A DNA stretch of 64,000 bases from Diabrotica undecimpunctata (GCF_040954645.1 NC_092809.1:135645914-135709913), one strand, 5' to 3'; counted from the first letter of the stretch, positions 46,997-59,539 are shown. The notes: generated by a model from the letters alone, not told the origin. Made by a program: numbers and translations.

Positions 46997-47022
46997 GGTG
47001 TGTGTGTGTGTGTGTGTGTGTG
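46997..47022. repeat. (GT)n tract, right of the R1-type insertion
   Basis: About 12 TG units; partner of the tract at 45901-45929. Confidence 0.95.
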
Positions 47023-47310
47023 CTCGTCAAATCATAATGGGTATGAACGAAAAAAAGCTTTCTATGATCAATTAGGAGACATATTTAGAGATATTCCTTT
47101 AGTGTAGAGGGTATTAATAGAAGAGGATTTTATGTCACATGTGGTTCAATCTTACAGAGGATATGAAGCAATACTAGACTTCTAAAGTAGAAATGATGCT
47201 AAAATTACCAAAAGTATTAGATATGGCAACTGTCTCTTGATGCATTCTTTCAAAAGAGAGGAAGTCAACTGTTCACATACAAAAGTGAACAAAATCACTC
47301 TCAAATAAAT
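47023..47310 (+). pseudogene. LINE endonuclease, second part
   Basis: The frame KKAFYDQLGDIFRDIPLV, stop, RVLIEEDFMSHVVQSYRGYE, SRNDAKITKS and LLMHSFKREEVNCSHTKVNK continues the endonuclease begun at 45655 (related proteins have VLIGGDFNGHVG, RNDAG, NSxFKKRxxHxxTY). The GGDFN metal-binding motif is decayed to EEDFM. The fragment stops before the (AC)n tract at 47345. Confidence 0.78.
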
Positions 47311-47344
47311 TATTTTATAATAAGATAAGAAAATCTATATATAC

Positions 47345-47361
47345 ACACACACACACACATA
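47345..47361. repeat. (AC)n microsatellite
   Basis: About 8 AC units between the endonuclease relic and the RTE copy. Confidence 0.9.
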
Positions 47362-47365
47362 TGTA

Positions 47366-47906
47366 CCAGAGCAAGACTATCATGGGCAGGATTTAGAAAA
47401 CTTAGTTGGATACTTAAGAACCGCAAAATACCCCAATACTTGAGGAGCAAAGTGTTCAACCAATGCATCCTTCCTATCATGACATATGGATGTCAAACCT
47501 GGACCCTAACCAAGGCAAACATAAATAAACTAGCCACAACAGAAAGAACACTAGAAAGAGCAATGTTAGGTATACGACTGTCAGATAAAAAGAGGAACGA
47601 CTGGGTAAGATCCAAAGCAAAAGTCGAGGACATAACAACAAAAATTGCCAAACTTAAATGGAGCTTCGCGGGCCACACTGCTAGACAGAAAGGCCAACGT
47701 TGGAATACTACAATACAACATTGGAGACCTTACGAAAGTAAACGACCAAGAGGAAGACCACAGATGAGATGGGTTGATGACATTAAAAGAATAGCCGGAA
47801 CAAATTGGAAATATGTTGCTCAGGATAGAGACCGATGGAAGGAGTTGGGAGAGGCCTATGTCCAAACATGGACGACAGAAGGCTAAGAAGAAGAAGAAAG
47901 AAGATA
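47366..47906 (+). pseudogene. RTE reverse transcriptase C-terminus with (AAG)n tail
   Basis: The plus frame is open from RARLSWAGFRKLSWILKNRK through RSKVFNQCILPIMTYGCQTW, TLERAMLGIRLSDKKRNDWV, LKWSFAGHTARQKGQRWNTT and RPRGRPQMRWVDDIKRIAGT to the ending ELGEAYVQTWTTEG and a stop at 47884. It then runs into AAGAAGAAGAAAGAAG. It is the same subfamily as the copy at 29797-30751. The palm with the YADD box is missing, so this is a short 5'-truncated copy, but its frame is undamaged, indicating a fairly recent insertion. Confidence 0.9.
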
Positions 47907-48776
47907 TGTACACAATTTATCTTCGACGAACCTGTTGAGCATTTTTCTTGTAGTAAAATTGCAGTATACCCGCTTAAAATTTTCTGTACAAGCCAGGTTC
48001 CCATCAATGTCATATTGTCCGTATCACGCCAATAGGAGGCAAGCAAATTTACAAAAATATTTCCACTCTTCTAAAACATCGTTTTTTAATTTCTAAAAAT
48101 ATTACAGCATGCCTAGAATTTTCTGAATGCTTTTATTGTATAATTATTCCTCTTAATATCGGACACTCTACAAGACGGTAAAGTGTAGTGAAATATTTCT
48201 CAAATGAAGATATTTAATTGGAATCAACTTCTCATTCAACGGACAACTGAACAGGTACAAATGATTATCGGATTATCCGATTATCGAACAAGCTTGTAGA
48301 TACTTAATTATGTAAATTAGTATTAAATGGGTTTTACTTTGTAATTACCCCTTTATCGCGGAGTATTTTTTTCAGAAAAGTGTAAGTTGCATTTAAATTG
48401 ATTATACTCTTAGCACAAAGTTTGAAATTCTTTGGAGTTTTATCTTTGAAGTGTTTAGATATTATTAAATTATGGTATCCAGAAAAGAACAAAACTTTTC
48501 TTTAAAAAAAATTAAATTAGCAAAAGTAAGGGAATCAAAAAAATATTTTAAAATTAGATCAAAAGTATTAAACAGGAAAGTATTTTACCAGTTAACTTGG
48601 AAAAATGGAAGAATAATAACCTAATGTGATTAAAATGTAATCGCAACTTTAAAAGATGGTAAAAATAATATCTACTATATTTAATGGAAATTAGCGGCAA
48701 TTTTAACCTGAAATACGTTTATTTTGAAGTTTCGATTTATTTGTAAATATTGTAACGTTATAAACGTCATTATCAT
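47907..48776. other. Nothing recognised
   Basis: AT-rich, no supported feature. Confidence 0.5.
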
Positions 48777-49380
48777 GCAACCTCTTCTGTCCACTGCTGG
48801 ACATAGGTCTCTCCCATTTTTTGCCACTCTTCACGGTTCTGTGCCTTTTGTTGTCATTTCTTGGATATTCGTCTAATGTCGTTCATCCAGCGTGTTCTTT
48901 TTCTTAAGTCTTGATTGCTTATTTTGTCTTTTTATGTCACGCCGAGAATTGATCTTTCCATGCGCTTTTGTGCCACTCGCATTTTTGGTGCTGTTGTTTT
49001 TGTGAGCGTGAGAGTTTCTGCTCCGTATGTCATAAAAGGAAGAACGCATTGGTCAAATGTCTTCCGTTTCATAGTTATCGGGATGTTGCTCTTAAAGATG
49101 TCTCTTAGTAACCATACGCCGCCCAAGCAAGTGTTATTCGTCGTTGAAATTCACAGATTTGATTGTCCTTGCCTATTCTGATTTCATGACCAAGATATAT
49201 GTACTTTTCTGTCAATTCTACCACTTGATTTTGAATGATTGGGTATTCGCTAGGAACTAAATTTGTCATAAATTTAGTCTTACTGATGTTCATTTTTAGA
49301 AATATTGTTGAAGATACGTTCTCTAATTCTTGTACCATTTGTTGTGCTTCACCCAGATCTTCGGTAATAATAAACGTTAC
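48777..49380 (-). pseudogene. RTE-like LINE reverse transcriptase with internal deletion
   Basis: The minus strand reads TEDLGEAQQMVQELENVS, KMNISKTKFMTNLVPSEYPI, EKYIYLGHEIRIGKDNQICE, ITLAWAAYG, KRKTFDQCVLPFMTYGAETL and RVAQKRMERSILGVT, then a stop, KDKISNQDLRKRT, and jumps straight to RWMNDIRRISKK and EWQKMGETYVQQWTEEVA. About 70 residues normally between RRRTG and RW (including the GHVAR block) are missing, so the copy carries an internal deletion besides 5' truncation. Confidence 0.85.
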
Positions 49381-50264
49381 TTGTTTGTTATTTTTCTTTT
49401 AACATTTATTATATTTTCATTTCTTTCGATTTTATTCATCTATTAACTTTATCTTTTATTTTACTATTTTTGTTATAAAAATAGTTGACGCTCAACTCTT
49501 GGATCAACTCAATATGATATTTATTCTAAATTTTTTATTTCCAATGTTCATTTATTTCAATTATATTTCCTGTATTTGACTCCAGTCTGTTCTATGTTGC
49601 AGACATAGAACATACAAAGTTCTATGCCTAACTTCAGTCGACAAACTATACTGTCAGTTAGTAACTCTTGACTTCTGTCATATCACTTTAATTCTGTAGA
49701 AGGGAAAATTGTTGTCCATCTATAAAGAGACATGTTTTAGATCTAAATTAATTTATATCTTTACGTGTTGCTTGAGTTTTTTGGCTTAAAATCAATTTTT
49801 CTTATTTCTCCTTGTTGGGCGAAACTTCCTAAAGCCCTTGATACAACATCTGCAGCACCATAGCAGAAATGCAGAACTTAATAGCTGCTTAGGACCACAA
49901 CGGGCTTGATCCCGTCATCATTATCTGAAGCCTGAAAGCTACTTATCAGCAAGTTATCCTGTGAAGCCAACATAAGAAGTCATCAGCAAGTTGTTCTGTG
50001 AAGTCATAAGTATCATTTTAAAAATATTTTTGTAAAACGGTAGACAAGATTTGTTCTGTTTTTTTAATTTAATATTAAAATTTTAATTTTATATTTTATT
50101 TACGTACAATAAATATGATTATAGTTAATATATTAGTTTATTTGTACCAGCCAAACTCATTTTTCAGATTTATTTTGGAGGTAAGACATTCTTACACCTG
50201 AAAGACTAAGCTAAACGAGGCCTAACAATTGCCTGCCAAAGAAATTTATGAATTTTATTGTTGT
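49381..50264. other. Nothing recognised
   Basis: AT-rich, no supported feature. Confidence 0.5.
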
Positions 50265-50332
50265 TCATTGGTTTCTTCATTGGTTTTCAAGTTTTCTCAT
50301 TGGTTTTTAAGTTTTCTCATTGGTTTTCAAGA
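50265..50332. repeat. 20-bp tandem repeat, about 3 units
   Basis: TCATTGGTTTTCAAGTTTTC-type units start at 50277, 50297 and 50317. They lie just 5' of the LINE relic. Confidence 0.9.
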
Positions 50333-52409
50333 TACCACAATAAATATCAAAGATGTGCGAGTCAGAAGAGGAGCAGAATGTGGAACGGACCATAAATTAC
50401 TGACAGCAAAAATGGGCATTAATTGGAAACATAACAAGACCCGCTCTACAGAAGAACCGTTGAACACTATAAGAGAAAAACAATACAATAGAGAACTACT
50501 CCAAGAACAATCAATAAGAGAACTATACCAACAACGTCTAGACCAAAAATTAATAGAATTTAGATACGGCAACATCGAAGAAGTATACGAGCATATAAAG
50601 GCGAGTATAAAACAAGCAGCATTTGAAGCCCTTGGAGAAAAAGAACATATAACAAATAAACAGCACTATTACGAAATAAATGAACCAACAAAAAGAATAA
50701 TTGAATAAAAAAAGCAACTATACAGAAAATGGCTGACTACAAACAACGATGAAGTTTATAAAGAATATAGAGAAAAAGATAGAGAAATGAAAAAACAAAT
50801 AACACAACAAAAGAATGAAGAATGGGAAAGAACCTGCTTAAATATTGAAACATACATAGGAGGTACAAGAACTTCGGAGTCATGGAAAGTACTGAGAGGA
50901 TTAAAACAAAACTCAAAAGAAAAAGTTAAATTGGGAAATATACAGGACAAAGAATAGAAGGACTATTACAAGGAACTGTTAACAGAACAAAGACCACAAT
51001 TCATTGAAAAAAAAAACAGGCGAAGACGAAGCTCCCCACAATAAGAAATAGAAATAACAGATAGGGAAACGAGAACGGCCATAAAAGCAATCAAAAATAA
51101 TAAAAGCACAGGGACCTGGAGGCATCTCACCTGAGCTTATAAAATACGGATCAAAAAAATTACACCGGATGATACAATGGATATTTCAGAAAGCCATAAA
51201 TGGAGAACAGCTCCCAAAGGAATGGACGGAAGCATATATGACATCTATATTTAAGAAAGAAGATAGAAAACGATGCGAAAACTACAGGGGAATAAGCGTA
51301 ATATCATCAATAGGAAGATTATATGGGAAGATACTCCGAGAAAAGATAGACCGAGCGATAAAAGGCAACATCGGGGAGGATCAGGCACGGCAGGAAGATC
51401 ATGCATAGACCACATATACACACTGGAACAACTGTTGGAAAAGAAAAAAGCAAAAAATAGTGATATACATTTGGCATTTGTGGACCTGAGAGAGGCGTAT
51501 GACTCTGTACCAAGGTCAAAACTATGGGAGGCAATGTACAAATAAAAAATACAGACGGAATTTATAGAAGCTAGAAAAGCTTTGTATAAAGAAAATAAAG
51601 TGTCCATTAGAATGGGAACAAGAATCATAGAAGACTTCACCACAACAAAAGGGCTCCTGCAGGATTGTTCCACATCTCCAACCCTTATCAAAATATACTT
51701 AGAGAAAGCCTTGACTACATGGAAAAGAAAATGTGAAGGCATGGGAGTACCGGACGGAACGAATACCTGTATACATTAAGCTTTGCAGACGATCAAGTAG
51801 TGATTGCACAATACCAAGACGACTTCAGTTATATGATGAAGTAACTACAAGAAGAATATACTAAGGCTGGCCTAGGTATATTCTTGATGACAACACAACG
51901 ATCAAAGGAAAGGATAAATTCAAATACTTGGGGTTTATAATCACGAGAAAGGCAACAACAGAGGAAGAAATTACACAAAGATTAGGACAAACAAGAACAG
52001 CAATCCAACAACTTAACTCAGTATGGTGGGATAGACACCTAAATATGAAGAAAAAACACAGATTTATAAAACATTAGTGCGAAGTATTATGACATGGTGC
52101 CGAAAATTGGATTATAAACAAGGAAAACAGCAATAAGATAGTAGCAACAGAGATGGAATGGAAACAGACATATTAACATATATAGAACAAAAAAGACTAA
52201 AGTAGTATAGACATGTCAGAAGAACTAGCGACAGCATATGGATAAAGAGAATAACCGAATGGAGCTTCATAGGAAGAAGGAAAAGAGGAAGACCCCGAAG
52301 ATCCTGTAGGAACGAAGTAGACGACGCCATGAGTAAGAGATGCCTAAACGATGGAGAATGGGACAACAAAGCGAGATGGAAACGGTTGAGCGAGGGAAGA
52401 AGGCAGTGA
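50333..52409 (+). pseudogene. Long LINE relic, end of endonuclease to C-terminus
   Basis: Pieces in order: DVRVRRGAECGTDHKLLTAK (end of endonuclease), a basic linker (EEWERTCLNIETYIGGTRTS, ESWKVLRGLKQ), RTAIKAIKNNKSTG, NYRGISVISSIGRLYGKILR, HLAFVDLREAYDSVPRSKLW, ISMG-like KVSIRMGTRIIEDFTTTKGL, LSFADDQVVIAQYQDDF (the FADD box), EEEITQRLGQTRTAIQQLN and the ending RWKRLSEGRRQ. At least ten stops and shifts. It is a separate LINE family from the RTE copies and ends next to a short (TA)n run (52430-52440). Confidence 0.85.
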
Positions 52410-52440
52410 ATACTGTAGAATCCCTAAATATATATATACA

Positions 52441-53935
52441 TTTGTTTCTAACTTTCGGAGGTAGTTATAGGGTTACCCATTGGCACCCACCGTTTCTGAT
52501 GGTTACACATTGGCGCCCAACATAAGACTCTACTATTGTACAGTATCCATTTAATACCGTTCATATTGTGTTGAATTTCATCGACTGCTTCTTCCAATAA
52601 TCTTATAATTCTTGCTGGTTTAGGAATCTTTTGAAAACCATAGGCACTAACTAAAACTTGTTAACACAACACTTCAAACTAACCTATATATGTAAGTGCA
52701 AATTCACAACTGTTTTGGAATATTCATCTAATTATCTCAAAAAGAGGGTTAAGTAAATACGGAGAAATTTGGTAGTAAAATTTCCCGAAACTACGATTTT
52801 TTTATTTTATTTATTTAGATAAATGCTTAGCAGTATTTATATGTTTATATCTTGTCAAAAGGTTCGTCCTCGGTTCAGTCGTAAATTCCGGGAAATTTAT
52901 GTATCTAATATTTCAAAACCATTTAACAGAATCATAATTCTGTCCATAATGAAACAAAATTGATTAAGAGTATTATTTCCGAATACGAAAGAGTCTACAG
53001 ACTTCCTGTAAACTCGCATCACATACACGGTTCTTCCTCGTGGTGCAAAACCGCACCACTAAATTTAAATTGTAATTAGAGGAAAACTAAAAATTTTAAA
53101 AAGCATTATGTATACATACACATACAATGTGTCAATTTTTTAGATTATGAATGTCACAGAATAGAAAATAATAATATTCTCATTTCGCTGTGTCTCGTTT
53201 TGAAACAACTATGAAATTGTGACTTAATTTTTTTAATTTTCATTAGGACTTTACATTGAAAAATATATTTTGCTGTTAGAAGAATAGAACAAGGAACCAA
53301 ACATGTAGTCAAACTTTAATATTTCGAAATACTGTTGTTAAGAAAATATTCCAAAGTAAGTGGTTGGATAACGCACCACTAAGAAGAAATGGGTTGATAA
53401 GAGCGAAGAATTTTATACCGATATATCAATTGAACATTCTAACAGTTAAAAATTAAATTAAAAATAATTAAAAATTAATTATTTATTAATTAAAAAATAA
53501 ATGATTTTTATAGACATTACTACATGTTGAAATTTTTGGCCAACGAAATCTCTTATATTTGTCTACCACATTCTTATCTTTTAAACCTACTACAAGAGTA
53601 GACATTATTAAAAAAGTAAGTGATGGAGTGACAATTTCTGTCAGTGACATCCTTAATACAGATAAAGAGATAAAAATATAAAGATCTAGGAAGTCTTTCA
53701 AACAATTAAAAACCGTAAACTCTCAATATCTATAGTCCAACATATAATGAAGAGGGTGATTTACTCTGTAAAACGAAATCTGACAACGTGAACTATTGAA
53801 GAATTTCACAATCCCAGGAGCGTCCTAATTCCATTGTGATGCTTCCATAGGTACCTTTGTAATCCGAGAATTTTTTATTTTCTCAGGTTTAAAAATTGTA
53901 TTTATAAGGGATTAAACCACAACTGATTGTAATTC
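52441..53935. other. Nothing recognised
   Basis: AT-rich; a small near-repeat of GGTTACCCATTGGCACCCA and GGTTACACATTGGCGCCCA lies at 52470-52520. Confidence 0.5.
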
Positions 53936-54775
53936 TTCTTCTTCTTCTCGCAGCACTACAACCCGGGGTGGGTTTTGGCTGACAGCACAACTTGCTTCCA
54001 TCTTGAACGGTCGTCCATAATAGTTGTGTCAGTGGGTATCCCCATTATTCTTAGATCTGACCATATTTTGTCTCTCTATCGTATTCGTTGGACGTCCTAA
54101 GGACCATCTTCCTGTGGGGGCTTCCTCCCATATCCTATATCCCTCTCTCTATACATCTTCTTGGCCTCAGTATTTGTTCTCATTCTGTATTGGTTGCTAT
54201 TAATGTCGTGATAAGACCCAAAGATTCTTCTAAGAATTTTCCTCTTAAAACATCTAAGTTTTCTTTCAGTTTTTTTGGTCAGGGTCCACGTCTCTCACCC
54301 ATACATGAGCACCGGTCTAATCACCGTTTTATATATTCTAATCTTTGATGTTCGTGTTAGGCTTTTAGATTTAATAGTATTGTGGAGGTTGTACATACAT
54401 ATGTCTGCTGCCTGAATTCTTCCTTTAATACCTCCCGCGATATCGTTATCTGCAGTGATTGTTGCTCTAAGATATTTAAAACTCTCCACTCTTTCAAAGT
54501 TATATGGGTCTATTGTAACATTTTGCACTATTCTATCTCGTCCTTGTTGTCTGTTGATGCACATGTATTTGGTTTTCTCTTCGTTTACCCTTAAACCAGT
54601 TTTCTTTGCCTCTACCTTCAATCTATTAAAAGTCTCCTTCACATTGGTGACTGTGTTTCCCATAATGTCAATTTCATCTGTAGATAAGTACGGCGAAACT
54701 TTTAAAGTTAATTGCATTTTCCTCGAAAAGTATATGTCTGCAGATACTGTATTTTTCATTGGGATAGTCAAACTA
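53936..54775 (-). pseudogene. LINE reverse transcriptase C-terminal half with (GAA)n tail
   Basis: The minus strand holds a 158-codon frame starting in IDIMGNTVTNVKETFNRLKV, with GLRVNEEKTKYMCINRQQG, FERVESFKYLRATITADNDI and RTSKIRIYKTVIRPVLMYG. It continues in other frames as KTERKLRCFKRKILRRIFGS and YHDINSNQYRMRTNTEAKKM, and ends near a TTCTTCTTCTTCTTCTC tract (a GAA tail on the minus strand) at 53936-53952. The YADD position reads STDE. Related to the split LINE at 29690-32105, whose order it confirms. Confidence 0.85.
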
Positions 54776-56149
54776 TTAAAATCGTGTTATCCGATATTAT
54801 TTTGATTGTTTTATAGTAAACGACGCATTTGATTTACACCTCGTACAATTACCAGATCAAATTACATTTACGAATCACCCTCACCAACTTGTTGAGGTAT
54901 AGACCAAGTAATATAAAATAACAGCAGATATAAAATGTTGCAATTAATAATAGGAAGAGAAATACCTGGCAGAACGAGTTTTGAAACAAAAATAATCTCC
55001 TGGTAAAAGATCTGAGAACTAGGTTTGAAATAAATACTACAGCAAACCAAGTCATCTAGAGCTCTATAACACGGAAAAAACTCTCCGGAGCTAAATCGTT
55101 TTGATACCGTACCGTACACTTTAAAGTGTGTAGAAGATTTTCATGTGAAAAATGTTGGCATTATGGTTATACTTTTGTTTTAGGGCCAAATGTAGTCAGT
55201 TTCTGTAAAATGAATTATTTTTCTCTGAACAATAAAAATTCTATGATGTATGAATATGTTGTCTCGTTTTACGTCGGAACTAATAAAATTTTGATCGTAA
55301 TTGGGTAAAACGTGTGATTCCTTTTACTTGGTATAAACAGTAGTTATTTTAAATCGTTCCACAAATTAATAAAACTCTTCCAATATCTGTTAATTCAAGT
55401 TTTTAGAATGTTGAGAGGTTCCGTCCAAATAAATATTTGGAATAGCGGACGCGGATTCATCACTCCATAAATACGACAGCCTCGCTAACTATGATTCCAC
55501 TTAGTCATGTTGAAATAAAACAAAAACACGGCTCGAAAATATATGAAGTGCATAAAGATGCTTCCGACGTATATCAAAACTTTTAGAATAAATTTATGTA
55601 TAACAATCAAATACATTTGTAAATCGATCTACGTTTAATTAGAGAAGAAGACAAAGTTCGGAGAAGTTAGTTTTATATCGTGTTTACCCATTACCGCTCA
55701 AATTTTATATCAAAGAACGTAGAGTTTTCTCCTTCAATTCTAACGAATGAGCTTACGTTTTGCATTGTTTGTTGGGTCAACTTAACTTACTTATGTGGGA
55801 TCTCAAAGTCTTTCATTGCATTGTATAATGCAGTTCTTGGTCCGGCCCCGATATCTAGCAGATCATACAGCTTTATATCGGTTCTGACAAATTTGTTAAT
55901 TACTGGTAGTTAAAATTAAAAATATAATTTAATTTTTATACTGTTTGCAACTTAAAGTTAAATGTGACAGTGTACTGAAAATCGTAGAATTCTGTGAGTA
56001 CAAAACTGCATTATTAATAACCTTAAAATCAGAAGTTTAAAAGGCAAAATATTTTATCGATTTCAATTCAACTTATCGATTATCAACAACAACTTTTTGC
56101 TGGTTCTTGCTTCTAATAGTAATTAGGCTAGGCTGCTGTTCAATTTTAT
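54776..56149. other. Nothing recognised
   Basis: Short frames (for example 83 codons on the minus strand at 54868) show no family resemblance and are probably chance. Confidence 0.5.
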
Positions 56150-56210
56150 TAAGTGGCCAGGTCCTGCCTCAGATCCTCTGTGCCAATGTACGTAAATTCT
56201 CAGCGGGAAG

Positions 56211-57454
56211 ATGGATGAACCGGAATCAGCTACTTCCTCACGAAATATACCCACTACGTCACATATATCTTACTCCAATGCATTAAACAGTTTCAAATAT
56301 CCTTCAAAAGACCAAGGTATTATACTTTCAACCATACAAGGAATAAAAGTTTTCAAATATATAAAAGCTGTTGGATCAATAGTACAGCCCAAAAATGTTG
56401 TTTGGGCATCCAAAATAGCAAACAACCGCATCTGCATCTACCTCTCCTCTAAATATGTAGTTGATCAATTTCTTAGCTCCCACAAATATATAAATATTGA
56501 TGGTAACCAGATTGAAGTAAGAAGACTTATAACCCTTGCCCAGAGACTCATCATATCTAATGTATGTCCTACTATACCTAATAGCATAATTGAAGAGCAC
56601 TTGAAAACTATGGGTATAAAATCCGCCTCCAACATGACGTTTCTACGAGTAGGCATGCAAGACTCAGAATACAGCCACGTACTCAGCTTTAGGAGGCAAA
56701 TGTTCATAAACCCCTTAGAAAATGCATCAATTCCTGACTCATTTCTAATCTCATTTGACAATACATCATATCGACTATACATTTCCATAGATGGTTTAAA
56801 CTGCTCCAGATGCAAGATTGTCGGACATCACGATTCTGACTGTCCTTCTTTATCATCATCAACCAACTCAATTAATCAAATGAAAACTGACCACCACGTG
56901 AATATACATAGCTCTACCAATGAAAAATATAATCAGCTACAAGATCAACCACGAAACCAATACCAAGAAGATACCGAAACATTAATGGAACCAGAACCCA
57001 ATACCATACAAAATCACGCATCAGCTACAAAGGACCAAACCACTTCCTCACAAACACACAATGAATTACAAATCTTGAATCAACCAAAAATATTCCAAAA
57101 TAATTCCTTAGTAATTGAAAGCGATAGAAAAACCACTGAAATTACTTCTGCAACTTAAAGACAAATATCCTCTCCTGAAATTCTTGAAAATGACCTATTA
57201 AAAAAAAAATTGAAAATAGAAACCCTTCCTTTACACTTACTTTTCATGAAATATGTGATTTTCTGGCAAATTCCCTTCACTCAAAACATCCTGAACGCAT
57301 TGTTAAAAATTATTCAAATGAAAGCCAAGAAATAAAAGAAATTTTAAACTTTATATATTCTCAAATACAAAATAAAACTTTTAAAAACAATATCACCAGA
57401 TTGAAGAAGAAACTGCTTCTTAATAGTCCTTCTTCTACTGACGAAACTGACTAA
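56211..57454 (+). pseudogene. ORF1 (gag-like) of the I-type LINE
   Basis: MDEPESATSSRNIPTTSHIS opens a 315-codon frame with an RRM-like middle (IILSTIQGIKVFKYIKAVGS, RRLITLAQRLIISNVCPTIP) and a zinc knuckle, CSRCKIVGHHDSDC (C-x2-C-x4-H-x4-C), which binds element RNA. A polar Gln/Asn/Thr-rich segment follows. The TAA at 57156-57158 looks premature: related coding sequence (FHEICDFLANSLHSKHPERI, ESQEIKEILNFIYSQIQNKT) goes on, through a slip in the A-run near 57200, to a natural-looking end at about 57454. Otherwise well preserved. Confidence 0.8.
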
Positions 57455-57497
57455 GAATCAAGTTCTCAACAATAAATAGTTAACACATAAAGAGTTA

Positions 57498-58040
57498 ATG
57501 GCCAGCACATTCATATTACAGCGAATAAAACAGCTATATACATATCACGCCATAGTTCTCAAGATCAAAAAAGAGTTATCTTATCTACAGACTCAACAAA
57601 AAGATATTTCCTTTATCTGGGTACCTTCCCATATGGGAATAAGTGGTAATGAGGAAGTGGACTCTCTGGCAAGCAATGCAACCACCGACCAAAGTATTGC
57701 TATCATAAATCAAATGCCTTGGACTGATCACAAAGTAAATATCAAAGCCCACGTGTACAGAGCGTGGCAAACTACTTGGGATCACACTGCTAACGAACTC
57801 AAAGAATGTCTAAGTCAAGTAGGAACCAAACTCATCTTACCAAATAATAGAAAAGACCAAGTCATCATCAACCGACTCCGAATAGGACATACTTTCCTTA
57901 CACACAAGCATATCTTCAACCAGGAGGCTGCTCCGATGTGTACCAAGTGCAACACTCAGTTGCCAGTAAAACATATAATTGTTGAGTGTCCAGTGTACCA
58001 GAACGTAAGAATCGCGTGTGCCCTTTTATTGATAATTTAA
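57498..58040 (+). pseudogene. ORF2 start fused in frame to RNase H and zinc-knuckle end
   Basis: The 180-codon frame starts MASTFILQ, which looks like the ordinary first residues of ORF2 (normally leading into the endonuclease). It then switches to RIKQLYTYHAIVLKIKKELS, ISFIWVPSHMGISGNEEVDS (RNase H, with H and D catalytic positions) and LASNA, later MCTKCNTQLPVKHIIVECPV (C-x2-C...H-x4-C). The whole endonuclease and RT are missing, yet the frame stays open. Whether the fusion is translated is unknown. Confidence 0.75.
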
Positions 58041-58254
58041 AAAGTATACTAACGTCAAATTTACAGTCTTTATTATTAAGTTATCTTAAAATGACTAAAT
58101 TATATACCAGATTGTAAAAAATATTTTTTTTATGTAACAATATGTATCTTACTGTTTGTGTATGTCCCCCCGCTAATAACCCTTAGTGGTTGATGCGGGT
58201 ATATTTGTTTAAATAAAAAAAATGCAGTTCTTTTGAATTATAAGAGATGGTGTG

Positions 58255-58620
58255 TATATATGGTATATTATAGTGACTTTTCTAGAATCTGCCTATATAC
58301 TTGAATTTGATGTGTAGTTGACTTTCCAGCAGTAAATCCGCATTGATATTGACTAACAATATCCTTTGTAAAATGTTTGTCTTTCAAACAATACATTGCC
58401 GACGATTTTATATGCAGATGCTAACAGAGTAATGCCTCTATAGTTCTTACACTCCAGTTGATCAACCTTTTCATGCAACGGACATATTTCCTTTAGCCAC
58501 TTTTCTGGTACTAATTCATTTTGCCATATAAGTACTATTAGTTTATAGATGGCTGCAAAAAGTTGATCACCATCTTTTCTTTACATTGCCGAACAGATTT
58601 CATCGATTCGTGCGGCTTTA
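58255..58620 (-). pseudogene. LINE reverse transcriptase fingers fragment
   Basis: The minus strand reads ARIDEICSAM, stop, RKDGDQLFAAIYKLIVLIWQ, NELVPEKWLKEICPLHEKVD and QLECKNYRGITLLASAYKIV; after an indel, QYQCGFTAGKSTTHQIQVYR. This is the start of an RT domain (P-E-x-W...I-C-P-L...C-x-N-Y-R-G-I...L-L...A-Y-K-I). The catalytic palm is absent. Confidence 0.85.
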
Positions 58621-59539
58621 TTTGGAAAACATTAATTACCCTAAAATGTCTAAAAATTTCCTATTTATGACAAATTGGTGTATCATTGTTGAAGAATACT
58701 TGCGACTACATAGGTATCCACGGTGTCAATCAACTCTTTAAATTTGGTCAGGATCGAGAAAAATTCAATAACGAAAATAAACAAGTTTTTGTCTTACTTA
58801 ATATAAAAATTTTGTTTCTAGAATATTTTGCTCTTTGATTACGTAGTGAACAATAACGTTATTACAAAATATTAATATTCAGAGTAAACCGTTGCAATAG
58901 CATCTTGAGAAGTTAATTGTCACGAAGCAGACTCCTTCATTTTCTTAGTCAAATTACTTTTATTGTGTTGTGCATGTTCTCAACTTTGTCGGTCTCCATT
59001 AGAAAACTAGTGCAAACAAAAATTTGCTTTGATACACCTGTAAGAGCTTTACACCGTTCTTGGCAAGCTTGGACCACAGCCAAAATCCTTGAGGCTCTTC
59101 AGCACGAAAAGAACATAGGAAATTTTATTTTTAAATCCTTCCGAGGCGCTTAAGGATTATAAAACTTTTTAACATTCAAAAAAGAATAAACTTTAGTTAG
59201 ATACAGTTCAAGCATGTTATGCTGATATATAGACTTACTTTTTTAACATCATTTGTACGTGACCTAAATTCAATTCGACGTTTGTTAACAACATAATATC
59301 CTATTAAAAACGTCAATCTCAAAGAAAAAAAGACGATCTCAACATAAGACACAAATACACAATTACAGCTCAAACACGTCGACGTCGTACAAAACAATTC
59401 AACACATATTTAGTACCAAATCAAAAAATATACAATGGATCAGCCTAAGAATTAAAATTAAAATTAATCGCTTTTTAATCTCTTAAATCTAAATTACTAG
59501 CTGTTTAACATAAAAAAAGGATTTACTATTTTTGTTGGG
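58621..59539. other. Nothing recognised
   Basis: AT-rich; a 78-codon frame at 58917 has no recognisable motif. Confidence 0.5.

Larger units (their letters stand above)
56150..58224 (+). mobile_element. I-type LINE, internally deleted derivative
   Basis: A 5' leader, ORF1, the first codons of ORF2 and the RNase H end of ORF2 are present, with an A-rich 3' end at 58211-58222. The endonuclease and RT are gone by one deletion (junction near 57523). RNase H plus a CCHC-type ORF1 point to the I/Jockey group. The 5' limit is approximate. Confidence 0.8.

Noticed and set aside
54849..55119. Two overlapping minus-strand frames of 68 and 83 codons
   Set aside because: They overlap each other in different frames and match nothing known.
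58917..59153. 78-codon frame with a hydrophobic N-terminus
   Set aside because: No promoter, splice or homology support; a signal-peptide-like start is common in AT-rich chance frames.
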